Below, piece after piece: positions 8,494 through 16,068 of a stretch of 64,000 nt of DNA. The notes below the pieces were generated by a model, which did no database searches, had not been told where the DNA came from, and saw nothing but the letters and a program-made list of their open reading frames with translations. A program made the position numbers and the translations under genes. This stretch comes from RGDT01 sp964630925. Lineage in GTDB: Bacteria > Planctomycetota > Planctomycetia > Gemmatales > Gemmataceae. Where the stretch lies: assembly GCA_964630925.1 (NCBI GenBank), contig CAZVZK010000029.1, positions 1 to 64,000 of the forward strand. The letters are read 5' to 3'. How positions within the stretch are numbered: the first letter of the stretch is position 1; each line of letters opens with the position of its first letter.

Positions 8494-9348
8494 ATGGCCA
8501 AGCAATTGATCCGCGTCGGTCACAGCCCCGACCCCGACGACGCCTTCATGTTCTACGCCCTGGCCCACGACAAGCTCGACACCGGCGACCTCCAGTTCAC
8601 CCACGAGCTGCAGGACATCGAGACGCTCAACCGCCGCGCCATGAAGGGCGAGCTGGAGGTGAGCGCCGTCTCCATCCACGCCTACGCGCACCTCCTCGAC
8701 AAGTACGCCCTGCTCCCCTCCGGGTGCAGCATGGGGGACAGGTACGGCCCGATGATCGTGGCGCGGCGGCCGATGAAGGTCGAGGACCTGCCGGGTATCA
8801 AGATCGCCGTCCCCGGCACCATGACGACGGCGTACCTCGGCCTGCGCCTGCTGATGGCGTCGCTGGGGCGGAAGGAGGCGCCGCTGCACGACGTGGTGCC
8901 GTTCGACCGCATCATCCACGCGGTGCAGGCAGGCGAGTACGACGCGGGCCTGATCATCCACGAGGGGCAGCTGACGTTCCAGAACAACGGCCTGCACCTG
9001 GTGACGGATCTGGGGGTGTGGTGGCACGAGCGGACGGGGCTGCCCCTGCCGCTGGGCGGCAACGTGGTGCGCCGCGACCTGGGGCCGGACGTGATCCGCC
9101 GGGTGTCGGCGCTCTTGCGGCAGAGCATCCAGTACTCACTGGACCACCGGCAGGATGCGCTGAGCTACGCGCTGAACTACGCGCGGGACATGGACCGCGG
9201 GCTGGCGGACCGGTTCGTCGGGATGTACGTGAACGAGTGGACGCTGGACTACGGACCGAGGGGCCGTGAGGCGGTGCGGCGGCTGATCAAGGAGGGCCAC
9301 GAGGCGGGGATCATCCCGCACCACCCGGACATCCAGTTCGTGGAGTGA
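8494..9348 (+). CDS. mqnD: MqnD, 1,4-dihydroxy-6-naphthoate synthase (futalosine pathway)
   Basis: The 284-residue protein fits MqnD, which converts cyclic dehypoxanthinyl futalosine to 1,4-dihydroxy-6-naphthoate in the alternative menaquinone pathway. The N-terminus has the family hallmark GHSPDPDDAFMFYAL, followed by EVSAVSIHAYAHL and a periplasmic-binding-protein-like fold. The sequence around AGLIIHEGQLTF and PLPLGGNVV fits the active-site half. Length matches the family. GGAG lies ten bases before ATG 8494. Other mqn genes are not adjacent, which is usual for scattered planctomycete pathways. Confidence 0.92.
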   Translation: MAKQLIRVGHSPDPDDAFMFYALAHDKLDTGDLQFTHELQDIETLNRRAMKGELEVSAVSIHAYAHLLDKYALLPSGCSMGDRYGPMIVARRPMKVEDLPGIKIAVPGTMTTAYLGLRLLMASLGRKEAPLHDVVPFDRIIHAVQAGEYDAGLIIHEGQLTFQNNGLHLVTDLGVWWHERTGLPLPLGGNVVRRDLGPDVIRRVSALLRQSIQYSLDHRQDALSYALNYARDMDRGLADRFVGMYVNEWTLDYGPRGREAVRRLIKEGHEAGIIPHHPDIQFVE

Positions 9349-9425
9349 GGCGATTGCCCAGGCACGGCCCGTCGTGGTAGGATGAGGGGAGGCTTCGAGG
9401 CCGATACCGGGCGAGGAGAACTGCC

Positions 9426-9767
9426 ATGCCGAAACAGGAAGCGCCTTGGGGCCTCAAGTCGGCCCCCGGCTTCCCCGTCGAGGACCGTGTCTGGCTGGCC
9501 CTCTCCCAACTGAAGGGCCCCGACCGAGAGGCCGTCGAGTCGGCCCTGGCCTCCGAGGACCGGCTGTCGGAACTGTCGGGCGGTGGCAGCGTCGCCGGCG
9601 ACAAGAGCCAGTTCCGCGTCGCCGCCGTCACGCCAACCTTCCGCCTCGTCTTCCGCCCTGCGGGGCGCGTCACCCGCGTGGTGGATCTCCTCCACCAAGG
9701 CGTGTTCGACGCGATGCGGGTCGCTCTTCGGCACGGCACTCATGACAAGGAGGCCGGGACGCCATGA
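9426..9767 (+). CDS. RelE/ParE-like small protein upstream of a Shedu-type nuclease
   Basis: The 113-residue protein ends in a beta-rich stretch (FRVAAVTPTFRLVFRP then RVTRVVDLLHQ, about residues 63-94) that resembles the strand pattern of RelE/ParE ribosome- or gyrase-directed toxins. I would not assign a toxin activity on this alone. The first 55 residues are helical. GGAG precedes ATG 9426. Its TGA overlaps an ATG (ATGA at 9764-9767), the usual sign of coupling to the next gene, which is a nuclease. No antitoxin-like gene is adjacent. Family placement is tentative. Confidence 0.6.
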   Translation: MPKQEAPWGLKSAPGFPVEDRVWLALSQLKGPDREAVESALASEDRLSELSGGGSVAGDKSQFRVAAVTPTFRLVFRPAGRVTRVVDLLHQGVFDAMRVALRHGTHDKEAGTP

Positions 9768-10383
9768 GCCTGCCGCTCGCCCCTTCACGCTCGACCACAC
9801 GCGCCTCCGCGCCGAGCTCAAGGCGTTCAAGGCCTTCCTCGGGCCGGAGGATCGGGAGCGGGCCGAGCGGGCCGACGTCCTTCATTTCTTCCGCCGCCAC
9901 CGCAACCTCTCGAGCCTGATCGGCCTCTCCCACACGCCGCTGATCACCCCGACCCTGTTGAAGGACGAGCTCGGCCTCGTGGGCGATCATGCCTGCGACC
10001 TCGCCATCGGGAACGAGGCGGGAGGTCAATTCTGCTTCGTGGAGTTCGAGGACGCCCGGAAGGGCAGCGTGTTCAAGGCCGCGAAAAGAGGGGCCCCGGA
10101 ATGGGGCGCGCGGATCGAACGAGGCCTGAGCCAGATCATCGACTGGTTCTATACCCTGGATGACCTCCGCAGGACGGCGAAGTTCCGGGCGCTGTTCGGC
10201 TCGGACCTGGCCGACTACGGCGGCCTGCTCGTGGTGGGCCGCGACGGGCACCTCGACGGGGCGATGAAGGAACGCCTCCGCTGGCGGTCCATGAACCTCC
10301 AGGTCGCGGGGAAGCGCGTCTCCTGCCAGACGTTCGACGGCCTGTACCGCGACCTCGCCGAGCGGATCGCCTTGCTCGTCTGA
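9742..10383 (+). CDS. Shedu (SduA/DUF4263)-like nuclease, N-terminus frameshifted
   Basis: The 213-residue frame resembles DUF4263, the nuclease domain of the Shedu anti-phage protein SduA, a PD-(D/E)XK enzyme. The candidate core is ACDLAIGNEAGGQFCFVEFEDA (Asp near residue 83, then the FVEFEDA strand) with a downstream WFYTLDDL helix and GLLVVGRDG. The in-frame ATG 9742 has no Shine-Dalgarno and lies inside the upstream gene. ATG 9764 has AAGGAGG and the ATGA overlap but is out of frame. One extra C in the C-run 9780-9783 would give a natural MSLPLAPFTLDHTRL start. The gene is therefore either frameshifted or misread there. Confidence 0.7.
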   Translation: MTRRPGRHEPAARPFTLDHTRLRAELKAFKAFLGPEDRERAERADVLHFFRRHRNLSSLIGLSHTPLITPTLLKDELGLVGDHACDLAIGNEAGGQFCFVEFEDARKGSVFKAAKRGAPEWGARIERGLSQIIDWFYTLDDLRRTAKFRALFGSDLADYGGLLVVGRDGHLDGAMKERLRWRSMNLQVAGKRVSCQTFDGLYRDLAERIALLV

Positions 10384-10414
10384 GGCGCGTCTTCCCGCAC
10401 CACGGCACCCTTGA

Positions 10415-10785
10415 TCAACCCCCCGCCGGCGTGGCGGGAAGAATCCAGCGTGTCACGTCGAGCCGGGCCGTGGTGGCCTTCGGCTGATCGAGCAACACCA
10501 CAGCCCCCCAACTCACGCGGATGTGCCAATTCGCCCCTTCCGTGAAGTTCATGTTTTCGATCAGTGGTAGAAACTCACCACCGCGGAACAAGAGGACTTG
10601 ACTCGTCATGGCGCAGGCAAGCGCCACAAAACTCCGCTCGGCAGCGCGGAGCAACTTCAACTGGTCCTTGTTGACGACTTCGTCGGCGCTCCGCCCGGCG
10701 CGTGGGGCTCCGAAGGGCCATCGCCTGTTGGAAGCTGGGTACGTGGGGAAGACCGACTTTCGTGGTGTGACGACCGATTCTCTTG
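10415..10785 (-). pseudogene. Gene fragment without a credible start, overlapping an inverted duplication
   Basis: On the minus strand an open frame runs from a TAA near 10785 to the TGA at 10415. It reads like real protein, with ADEVVNKDQLKLLRAAERSF, then MTSQVLLFRGGEFLPLIE and NWHIRVSWGAVVLLD, but has no ATG or GTG with a ribosome site; only an internal TTG at 10660 and an internal ATG exist. The codons for PASNRRWPFGAP near its start fall in one arm of the 27-base inverted repeat (10713-10739), and the same peptide is encoded on the other strand by the second arm. It looks like the 3' part of a hypothetical gene whose 5' end was rearranged. No family recognised. Confidence 0.45.
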
Positions 10786-10849
10786 GACTTACTTACGGCG
10801 AATCGAGCCATACCCCATCTTCCCCAGCTTCCAACAGGCGATGGCCCTT
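10713..10849. repeat. Inverted repeat with 27-base perfect arms
   Basis: Arms 10713-10739 and 10823-10849 are perfect inverse complements (core GGGCCATCGCCTGTTGGAAG), 83 bases apart, and similarity continues imperfectly outward into the CGTGGGGCTCCG / GGGGCTCC sequence. Arms of this length are too long for a simple terminator. They suggest an inverted duplication of a gene piece or a small non-autonomous element. The rest of 10384-10898 outside this and the gene fragment holds nothing I recognise. Confidence 0.6.
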
Positions 10850-10898
10850 TGGGGCTCCGGGGGGCTGACGCCGCCGGCTCGCCTCTGGCCTTCTTTGC

Positions 10899-11054
10899 TC
10901 ACGGCGTGGCGGGGGCGACCTCAGCCTCGGCCATCACCGGCTCAAAGGTGACGCCGTCGGCGGGCATGGAGAAGGTGGCAAGGACGCGGATGCGGGTGCA
11001 TCCGGGCGGGGGGATGACGGGTGCCTCGACCGAGGCCAGGAAGCGTCCGTCTCC
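10899..11054 (-). pseudogene. In-frame continuation of the lipoprotein gene beyond TGA
   Basis: Directly after TGA 11055-11057 the same frame reads GDGRFLASVEAPVIPPPGCT, then RIRVLATFSMPADGVTFEP, ending at TGA 10899-10901. Third positions are almost all G or C, as in neighbouring genes, and no other start codon with a ribosome site is present. The read-through product would be 158 residues with the recoded codon at position 107. A short CCTC-GGTC-GAGG hairpin starts 19 bases after the TGA. Confidence 0.5.
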
Positions 11055-11375
11055 TCAGCAGTCCTTGACGAATGGCACCTTCAGGGGCTCGCCCAGCAGG
11101 GTGCCGCCGGCCAGGAAGGAGATGGTGGCCCACATCTCCACGCCCTCGTCGGGGATGTCCTTCTCGTACAGGTAGGTGACCGCCTCGCGGCCGGGGCGGC
11201 GGGCCTGGAGCAGGATGTCGATGCGGGCGTTGACGCCGGCGGTGAGCGGCACCCGTGGGATGAACAGCACCTGGGGCTGGACGGAATCACCGGGGAGGAG
11301 GGCTGGAGGGGGCGGCGGCTCGGGGGGGCGGCACCCGGCGAGGGCGAGCAGGAGGAGCGCGACGTGGGGACGCAT
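11055..11375 (-). CDS. Lipoprotein with coding frame continuing past its TGA
   Basis: The 106-residue product begins MRPHVALLLLALAGC, a textbook lipoprotein signal with Cys15, then a proline run and a beta-rich domain (VQPQVLFIPRVPLTAGVN). The frame meets TGA at 11055-11057 right after VPFVKDC, yet it stays open for 51 more codons of host-like codon use to a second TGA at 10899. The annotated stop may therefore be a nonsense mutation, a base error or a recoded codon. It is the last of three minus-strand genes after a DUF1559 protein and another lipoprotein, a grouping common in Gemmata relatives. Function unknown. Confidence 0.65.
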   Translation of the reverse strand: MRPHVALLLLALAGCRPPEPPPPPALLPGDSVQPQVLFIPRVPLTAGVNARIDILLQARRPGREAVTYLYEKDIPDEGVEMWATISFLAGGTLLGEPLKVPFVKDC

Positions 11376-11442
11376 GAGCAACCCCGGCGGGTGGGAATGA
11401 AGAGCCCCGCCCCGGATCGGGGCGGGGCCGAAAGTGGGCCGA

Positions 11443-12522
11443 TCAGTTGGGGTGGACGGTCTCGCCGTACTCGGGCGTCTCGATGCCGACCCACTGCTCA
11501 TCGTTGGCGGCGGAGCTGTAGAAGCGGACGCTCCCGTCGGCCATGACCACGTTGATGCCGGCGGAGGTGAAGCCCTGGCTCTTCTGGGGGTGGACGGCGG
11601 AGGGGAGGGGGGCCCACTCGGGCTTCCGCATGCACCGGCACACCCAGGGGCGGTCGAACGGCCAGCTGGCGCCGGGGTTGCCGGCGGCCGAGCTGCTGGG
11701 GCCGGCGCTGTTGACGAAGCCGTTCCGCGGCCAGTAGGGGCTGTTATAGAGGGAGCCGGGGTTCACGCCACGCCGGGGTGTCTCGGTCGGTACACCGGCC
11801 CAGTGGACCTCGGTCGGGTACTCGCCCGGGGCGAGGGGCACCCGGAAGTCACCGGAGATGGTCCGCGGATCGACGCCGTAGCCCCACAGGTTGGCGCAGG
11901 CGCCGAAGGCGCCGCCGGTCATGGTGGAGTACTTCTCACCGAAGACGAACGTGTTGGACAGGCCGTCGGTCACCTTGGCGGTGAGGCGGGCGGGCTGGTC
12001 GCCGAAGACCTGCCAGTTGGCCGAGTAGCTGCTCACGCCCCACGTCGTGTTCAGCTGGCTCGCCCAGGCCGGGTAGAGGGTGGGGAAGATGTTGGCGGAC
12101 CCGCCCTGCTGGACGTTGGTCGCGGTCGAAAGCTGGTAGGTGCCGTTGGCGGGGTAGGTGCGGTCGAGGGGGGCCTGGAGGACCTTGAGGGCGACGGAGC
12201 GAGAGGCGTCAACGCCGGTCTTGTGGAGCGGCTCCTGCTCCAGGTAGGGGAGGAGGTGGTAGAAGACCGAGCCGCCGACCAGGTTGGGGCCGCCGCCGGG
12301 GACGGTGCCGAACATGGGCGGGGTGAAGTCGTGGGTGCTGTAGTGGGCGTGCATGGCGATGCCGAGCTGCTTGAGGTTGTTCTGCGACTGCATGCGGGCC
12401 GCGGACTCGCGGACCTTCTGGACGGCGGGGAGGAGCAGGCCGATCAGGATGGCGATGATGGCGATCACCACCAGCAGCTCGATCAGCGTGAAGCCGGGTC
12501 GCTTCGTCTGGCGTGCGGTCAT
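11443..12522 (-). CDS. DUF1559 prepilin-type protein
   Basis: The 359-residue protein has the type IV prepilin leader RPGFTLIELLVVIAIIAILIGLLLPAVQ, with prepilin peptidase cleavage expected between Gly and Phe, followed by the DUF1559 signature NNLKQLGIAMHAHY. The C-terminal GINVVMADGSVRFYS motif with ADGSVRF is also typical. DUF1559 proteins are greatly expanded in planctomycetes; they are thought to be exported pseudopilin-like surface proteins of unknown job. ATG 12522 is preferred over 12534 because GGAG lies six bases before it. It sits between two lipoprotein genes on the same strand. Confidence 0.92.
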   Translation of the reverse strand: MTARQTKRPGFTLIELLVVIAIIAILIGLLLPAVQKVRESAARMQSQNNLKQLGIAMHAHYSTHDFTPPMFGTVPGGGPNLVGGSVFYHLLPYLEQEPLHKTGVDASRSVALKVLQAPLDRTYPANGTYQLSTATNVQQGGSANIFPTLYPAWASQLNTTWGVSSYSANWQVFGDQPARLTAKVTDGLSNTFVFGEKYSTMTGGAFGACANLWGYGVDPRTISGDFRVPLAPGEYPTEVHWAGVPTETPRRGVNPGSLYNSPYWPRNGFVNSAGPSSSAAGNPGASWPFDRPWVCRCMRKPEWAPLPSAVHPQKSQGFTSAGINVVMADGSVRFYSSAANDEQWVGIETPEYGETVHPN

Positions 12523-12562
12523 GGCGTACTCCATGAGGAAAGAGGGAATATCGCGGGGCGGA

Positions 12563-12937
12563 TCAAGGCATGACGTTGGCCTGGGCGGCGTGGGGCGGGC
12601 CGAGGGTCACGTCGTAGGTGACCTCCTCGACCCTCTCCGGGCCGCGCACGGGCCGCAGGGTCAGTTTGGCGACGACGCGGATCATCTTCTCGCGGTCGTG
12701 GTAATAGGTGCGCAGGACCTCGAACTCGGCGAGGGCGTCCCCCCCGGCCCAGGCCGGGTCGAAGAAGGCGAGTGGCTTCGGCTGGGTCTTGAGGTCGGCC
12801 AGCTTCACGCCCTTCTTCCACTCCCCCAGCCCCTCGACGACGAAGGCCTTGGCCTCGTCGAGCTTCGCCTGGGGGAATCCACACCCGGCGGCCAGGAGGG
12901 CAGCATAACAAACGGTAATGGGTATGATGCGGCGCAT
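12563..12937 (-). CDS. Lipoprotein preceding a DUF1559 gene
   Basis: The 124-residue protein has a signal sequence and lipobox (YAALLAAGC, Cys about residue 19) and a soluble domain with KAFVVEGLGEWKKG and a C-terminal beta region (VRVVAKLTLRPV, VEEVTYDVTL). ATG 12937 is preferred over 12961: a weak promoter-like pair (TTGCAG 12987-12992, 17-base spacer, TACTAC 12964-12969) would start transcription near 12957, downstream of the longer start. This gene leads the three-gene run with the DUF1559 protein. Many Gemmata DUF1559 genes have such a partner; the function is unknown. Confidence 0.7.
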   Translation of the reverse strand: MRRIIPITVCYAALLAAGCGFPQAKLDEAKAFVVEGLGEWKKGVKLADLKTQPKPLAFFDPAWAGGDALAEFEVLRTYYHDREKMIRVVAKLTLRPVRGPERVEEVTYDVTLGPPHAAQANVMP

Positions 12938-13148
12938 GGCGATGCCCAGGGTGGTCTCCATTAGTAGTAGGAATCACAGGGGCACCCTGCAAGACGATTG
13001 GGGGGATTGTTACATTCACGGATTCCGATGCCGGCCGCCCCGTGCCGGCCGCGGAGCCGGCGGGGGTGCTGAACTGCGGGCGGGCGGCGGGCGTAACAAC
13101 GGTTAGCGGCGGACGCCTCCCCGTCCGGGCCGGTGACAGGGGGAGTCG

Positions 13149-14054
13149 ATGGAAGACCTGCTCGCGCTGATCGGCCGGATGCCCGACCTGAAGGGGCACC
13201 CGGGGCTCCTGGCGTCTATCGCCGTGGTGTCGTTCCTGCTGAGCTTCCTGGGGGCGGCGGTGGGCCTGGTGCTGGGGCACTTCCGCCTGCCATTGCTGAT
13301 CGCCTATCTGGGCGACGTGGCGATGGGTGCGGCCTGCAACCTGACCGTCTCGGGCATCGGGGCGTTGGCGGGGGCGGCGCGGCACCTGCGCGACGGGCGG
13401 GTGTCGTGGCACTGCCTGCTCTTGATGGGGGTGCCGTCGCTGATCGGGGCGGCGCTGGCGGCGTGGGTGATCACGCGGCAGGTGGCGCACTTCTGGTCGC
13501 ACGCGGTCATCGGCGTGATGCTGATGGTGTCGGCGTGGGGCCTGATCCGCCCGGCGGAGAAGGAGCAGGAGGAGGGCGCCGGCGAGCCGCCGCGGCTGGC
13601 GTTCGAGGTGGTGGTGGGCCTGATCCTGGGCGGGCTGGCGGCGGTGACGGGGCTGATGCTGGGGAGCCTGCGCCTGCCGATCATGCTGCGTCACCTGCGG
13701 ATCGACCCGAAGGTGGCCATCGGCAGCAACATGGCGATCGGGTGCATGACGGCGGCGGCCGCCGCCGTGGTGTACTTCCTGAGTGCCAAGGGTCAGGCGC
13801 TGGACTGGCGGGCGACGTGGTGGATGCTGGCGGCGGTGGTGCCGCCGACGGTGCTGGGCGGGTGGCTCGGGGGGTGGCTGACGGGGGCGATCAGCAAGGA
13901 GCGGGTGCGTTCGCTGGCGGGGTGGACGATCGCGGCGACGGGGCTGTTCATGGTGGGTCAGGCGGCGGCGCCGCTGTTCGTGCCGGGGCACGCGGCGGAC
14001 TGGGCCAAGGCGACGGAGCCGGACGAAGACGGGCCGGACGGCGATGACGACTGA
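13149..14054 (+). CDS. TauE/SafE family membrane transporter
   Basis: The 301-residue protein has about eight hydrophobic segments in two homologous halves, with the paired motifs expected of TauE/SafE (DUF81) proteins: FLLSFLGAAVGLVLGHFRLP in the first half and GLILGGLAAVTGLMLGSLRLP (about residues 157-177) in the second. Members export sulfite, sulfoacetate or other organosulfur anions, or are uncharacterised. The substrate here cannot be read. The tail after residue 280 is acidic and cytoplasmic-like. GGGGAG precedes ATG 13149. It converges on a Uma2 gene with only three bases between stops. Confidence 0.82.
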   Translation: MEDLLALIGRMPDLKGHPGLLASIAVVSFLLSFLGAAVGLVLGHFRLPLLIAYLGDVAMGAACNLTVSGIGALAGAARHLRDGRVSWHCLLLMGVPSLIGAALAAWVITRQVAHFWSHAVIGVMLMVSAWGLIRPAEKEQEEGAGEPPRLAFEVVVGLILGGLAAVTGLMLGSLRLPIMLRHLRIDPKVAIGSNMAIGCMTAAAAAVVYFLSAKGQALDWRATWWMLAAVVPPTVLGGWLGGWLTGAISKERVRSLAGWTIAATGLFMVGQAAAPLFVPGHAADWAKATEPDEDGPDGDDD

Positions 14055-14057
14055 GAT

Positions 14058-14744
14058 TCACTTCTTCTTGCGGCGGGGGCGTGGGGCGGCCTCCTCGGGC
14101 GGCAGGCGCTCGAAGATGCGGGCGACGGGCAGGGCCAGGCCCGGCAGGACGGCCCCGCCGTCGAGGGTGTCGGCCACGGTGAGGACGGTGCGGCGATCCG
14201 GGGCGGTGTGGACGGCGACGGTGCGGCGTCTGGGGTCGATGAGCCAGACGAGCGCCACGCCGGCGAGGAAGTAATCGCGGAGCTTGAGGCGCATCTCGCC
14301 GGCGGTGTTGCCCTTGCTGAGGACCTCGATGGCGAGGTCGGGGGCGAGGCCCAGGATGGGGGTGGACGGCACGCGGCCGCCTGGGAGACGTTCGCGGCGG
14401 ATGAAGGTCAGATCGGGGATGCGGACGAGCCCGGCCATCAGGCGGAACGGCCCGGCCTCGCCGAACAGCTCGCCGATGTCGTTGCGATCGAGGTAGGCGT
14501 GGAGGAGGTGGCCGAGCCAGATGGCCAAGAGGGATTCGCGTGCCCCCATGCATTTCTCCACCAGGGTGCATTCGACCAGCTCGCAGATCCTCTCCTTGCG
14601 GCCGAGCAGGCGGAGGAGGTCGGCCTCGGTGGCGGAGCCGGGCGGCGGGCGGAGCAAGATGCGGCCGGGGTCGATGCCCCCGAGGCGTTCCAGCAGATCG
14701 CCGAGGGTGGGGATGGTGTCTTCTTCGGTGATGACGGTGGACAC
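14058..14744 (-). CDS. Uma2 (DUF820) family PD-(D/E)XK-like protein
   Basis: The 228-residue protein is of the Uma2/DUF820 family, a restriction-endonuclease-like fold expanded in cyanobacteria and planctomycetes with no agreed role. The conserved core is visible: VRIPDLTFIRRE (Asp), then APDLAIEVLSKGNTAGEMRLKLRDYF with the ExxS...K pattern, and GVALVWLIDPRRRTVAVH. GTG 14744 is chosen because GAGG lies eight bases before it and VSTVITEED fits family N-termini; ATG 14777 is the alternative. The basic tail ends PRPRRKKK. Confidence 0.85.
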   Translation of the reverse strand: MSTVITEEDTIPTLGDLLERLGGIDPGRILLRPPPGSATEADLLRLLGRKERICELVECTLVEKCMGARESLLAIWLGHLLHAYLDRNDIGELFGEAGPFRLMAGLVRIPDLTFIRRERLPGGRVPSTPILGLAPDLAIEVLSKGNTAGEMRLKLRDYFLAGVALVWLIDPRRRTVAVHTAPDRRTVLTVADTLDGGAVLPGLALPVARIFERLPPEEAAPRPRRKKK

Positions 14745-14832
14745 GGCAGACGCCTCGTCGTGTGGGGACGGGGGCATTATCCCCCGGCGCGCGGGGCGGC
14801 ACAAGGCCAGCCCGGCCTTGTGCCTTGTGCCG

Positions 14833-15186
14833 TCAGTTGGTCTTGAGGCGGAGGTTAACGGGGACGCCGCCGCGGTTGGCGACCTTCACGGTGTAGAGCT
14901 GTTCGGCGGCGGGGGTCCAGCGGAGGAGGAAGCGGTCGGTGTTCCTGGTGTCGATGGCGACGCGGGCGCCGGCGGGGTCGAAGACGGCGACGGCGAGGGG
15001 GGAGTCGCCGTCGCCGATGACCTCGACCGTGGCCGGCTCGTTGGCCTTGAACTTGATCTTGAGGGAGAGGGCCTTGAAGCCCTGGACGAGGAACACCTTG
15101 CCGGCGGGGCCGGCGGTGCGGCCGGCCTGGGCGGCGGCGGCGGCGAGGAGGAGGAGGCAGGCGGCGAGGAGGCGGATGGGGCTCAT
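14833..15186 (-). CDS. Secreted hypothetical protein
   Basis: The 117-residue protein starts MSPIRLLAACLLLLAAAAAQAG, a strong signal peptide with cleavage after AQA. The mature domain is beta-rich (LSLKIKFKANEPATVEVIGDG, VAVFDPAG, YTVKVANRGG) and resembles small pre-peptidase C-terminal or FN3-like exported domains, without a firm match. It starts seven bases after the stop of the next gene upstream (15194-15799), so the two are probably cotranscribed. Confidence 0.65.
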   Translation of the reverse strand: MSPIRLLAACLLLLAAAAAQAGRTAGPAGKVFLVQGFKALSLKIKFKANEPATVEVIGDGDSPLAVAVFDPAGARVAIDTRNTDRFLLRWTPAAEQLYTVKVANRGGVPVNLRLKTN

Positions 15187-15193
15187 GGGTGGC

Positions 15194-15799
15194 TCAACGG
15201 CTCGGGGTGGTCAGGCCGGCGACGGCGGCCGTGGCGGGCTTGATGATCGGCTGCTTGCGGGGGCGGACGTAGACGAAGACGGGCTTGCCGTAGGTCGGGC
15301 CGCCGACGGAGTTGGGGTCGTCGTGGCGGATGAGGGGGCCGGAGCCGAGCTTGCTGGTCCAGGTGCCGTCGGCGAGCTGGCGGCTGCCGTGGGTGCAGTC
15401 GAGCTGGCCGTTGGGGCCGACCTTGGCGTAGAGGACGATCTTCTCGTAGCGGGCGTCGAAGCGGTAGTCGAGGGTCTTGGTGCGGCGGTAGCCGTGGCGT
15501 CCGTAGAGGGCGTCGAAGTCGGAGAGCTTGTTGCCGGGCCAGACCCAGGTGGTGTAGTTGCGGATGGAGTGGGCGATGCAGTTGTAGCCGGACTTCTTGT
15601 CGGGCGCGGTGGAGGGGGCGAGGACCTCGAAGTTCCTGAGGAGGGGGAAGCTCTTCTTGTAGCCGGGGTCCCACGCGACCATCTTGGCGTCGCGTTCGTA
15701 GGTGTTGGGCGGGGGGGCGATCTTGACCTGAGCGAGAGCCGCCCCGCCCGCGAGCAGCAGGCCCGTGAGGGCGGCGGCGGCGGCGGTGAGGCGGCTCAT
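15194..15799 (-). CDS. Secreted conserved protein with YNCIAHS motif
   Basis: The 201-residue protein has a signal peptide (about residues 1-23, GLLLAGGAALAQ). The mature protein contains GYNCIAHSIRNYTTWVWPG (about residues 71-89), DFDALYGRHGYRR and a C-terminal THGSRQLADGTWTSKLGSGPLIRH segment. The spaced Cys, His and Asp recall a planctomycete family of small exported proteins with a YNC(I/Y)A motif (DUF7689-like), which may be cysteine-hydrolase related. That link is from memory and not certain. It leads a two-gene unit with the secreted protein downstream. Confidence 0.65.
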   Translation of the reverse strand: MSRLTAAAAALTGLLLAGGAALAQVKIAPPPNTYERDAKMVAWDPGYKKSFPLLRNFEVLAPSTAPDKKSGYNCIAHSIRNYTTWVWPGNKLSDFDALYGRHGYRRTKTLDYRFDARYEKIVLYAKVGPNGQLDCTHGSRQLADGTWTSKLGSGPLIRHDDPNSVGGPTYGKPVFVYVRPRKQPIIKPATAAVAGLTTPSR

Positions 15800-16068
15800 G
15801 GCTGCTCTATCTCCAGCGGCGTCGGCCCCGGCCGGGGTCTTTCAGGGGGTTAATGGGGGATGGCCGGGTGTTCCGCCGCGTCGTTTTCCGTCTTTCCGTC
15901 CCGTCGCACACATCTACGGGCATCCCCCGGCGGTGTGACGACGCGGGCGATTTTTCCTGGCGCTCGGCCCGGCTCGTCAACGGCCCGAGTCGGAGGACGC
16001 CGGGATGCACGGTCGGCCGGCCGGGGACGCATCCCAGGCGGTGATCGTCCGCGTCGGCATCGGTCATA

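Noticed and set aside
9764..9960. A separate small gene from ATG 9764
   Set aside because: The frame is Arg/Ser/Pro-rich and covers the start of the nuclease out of phase; a frameshifted start explains it better.
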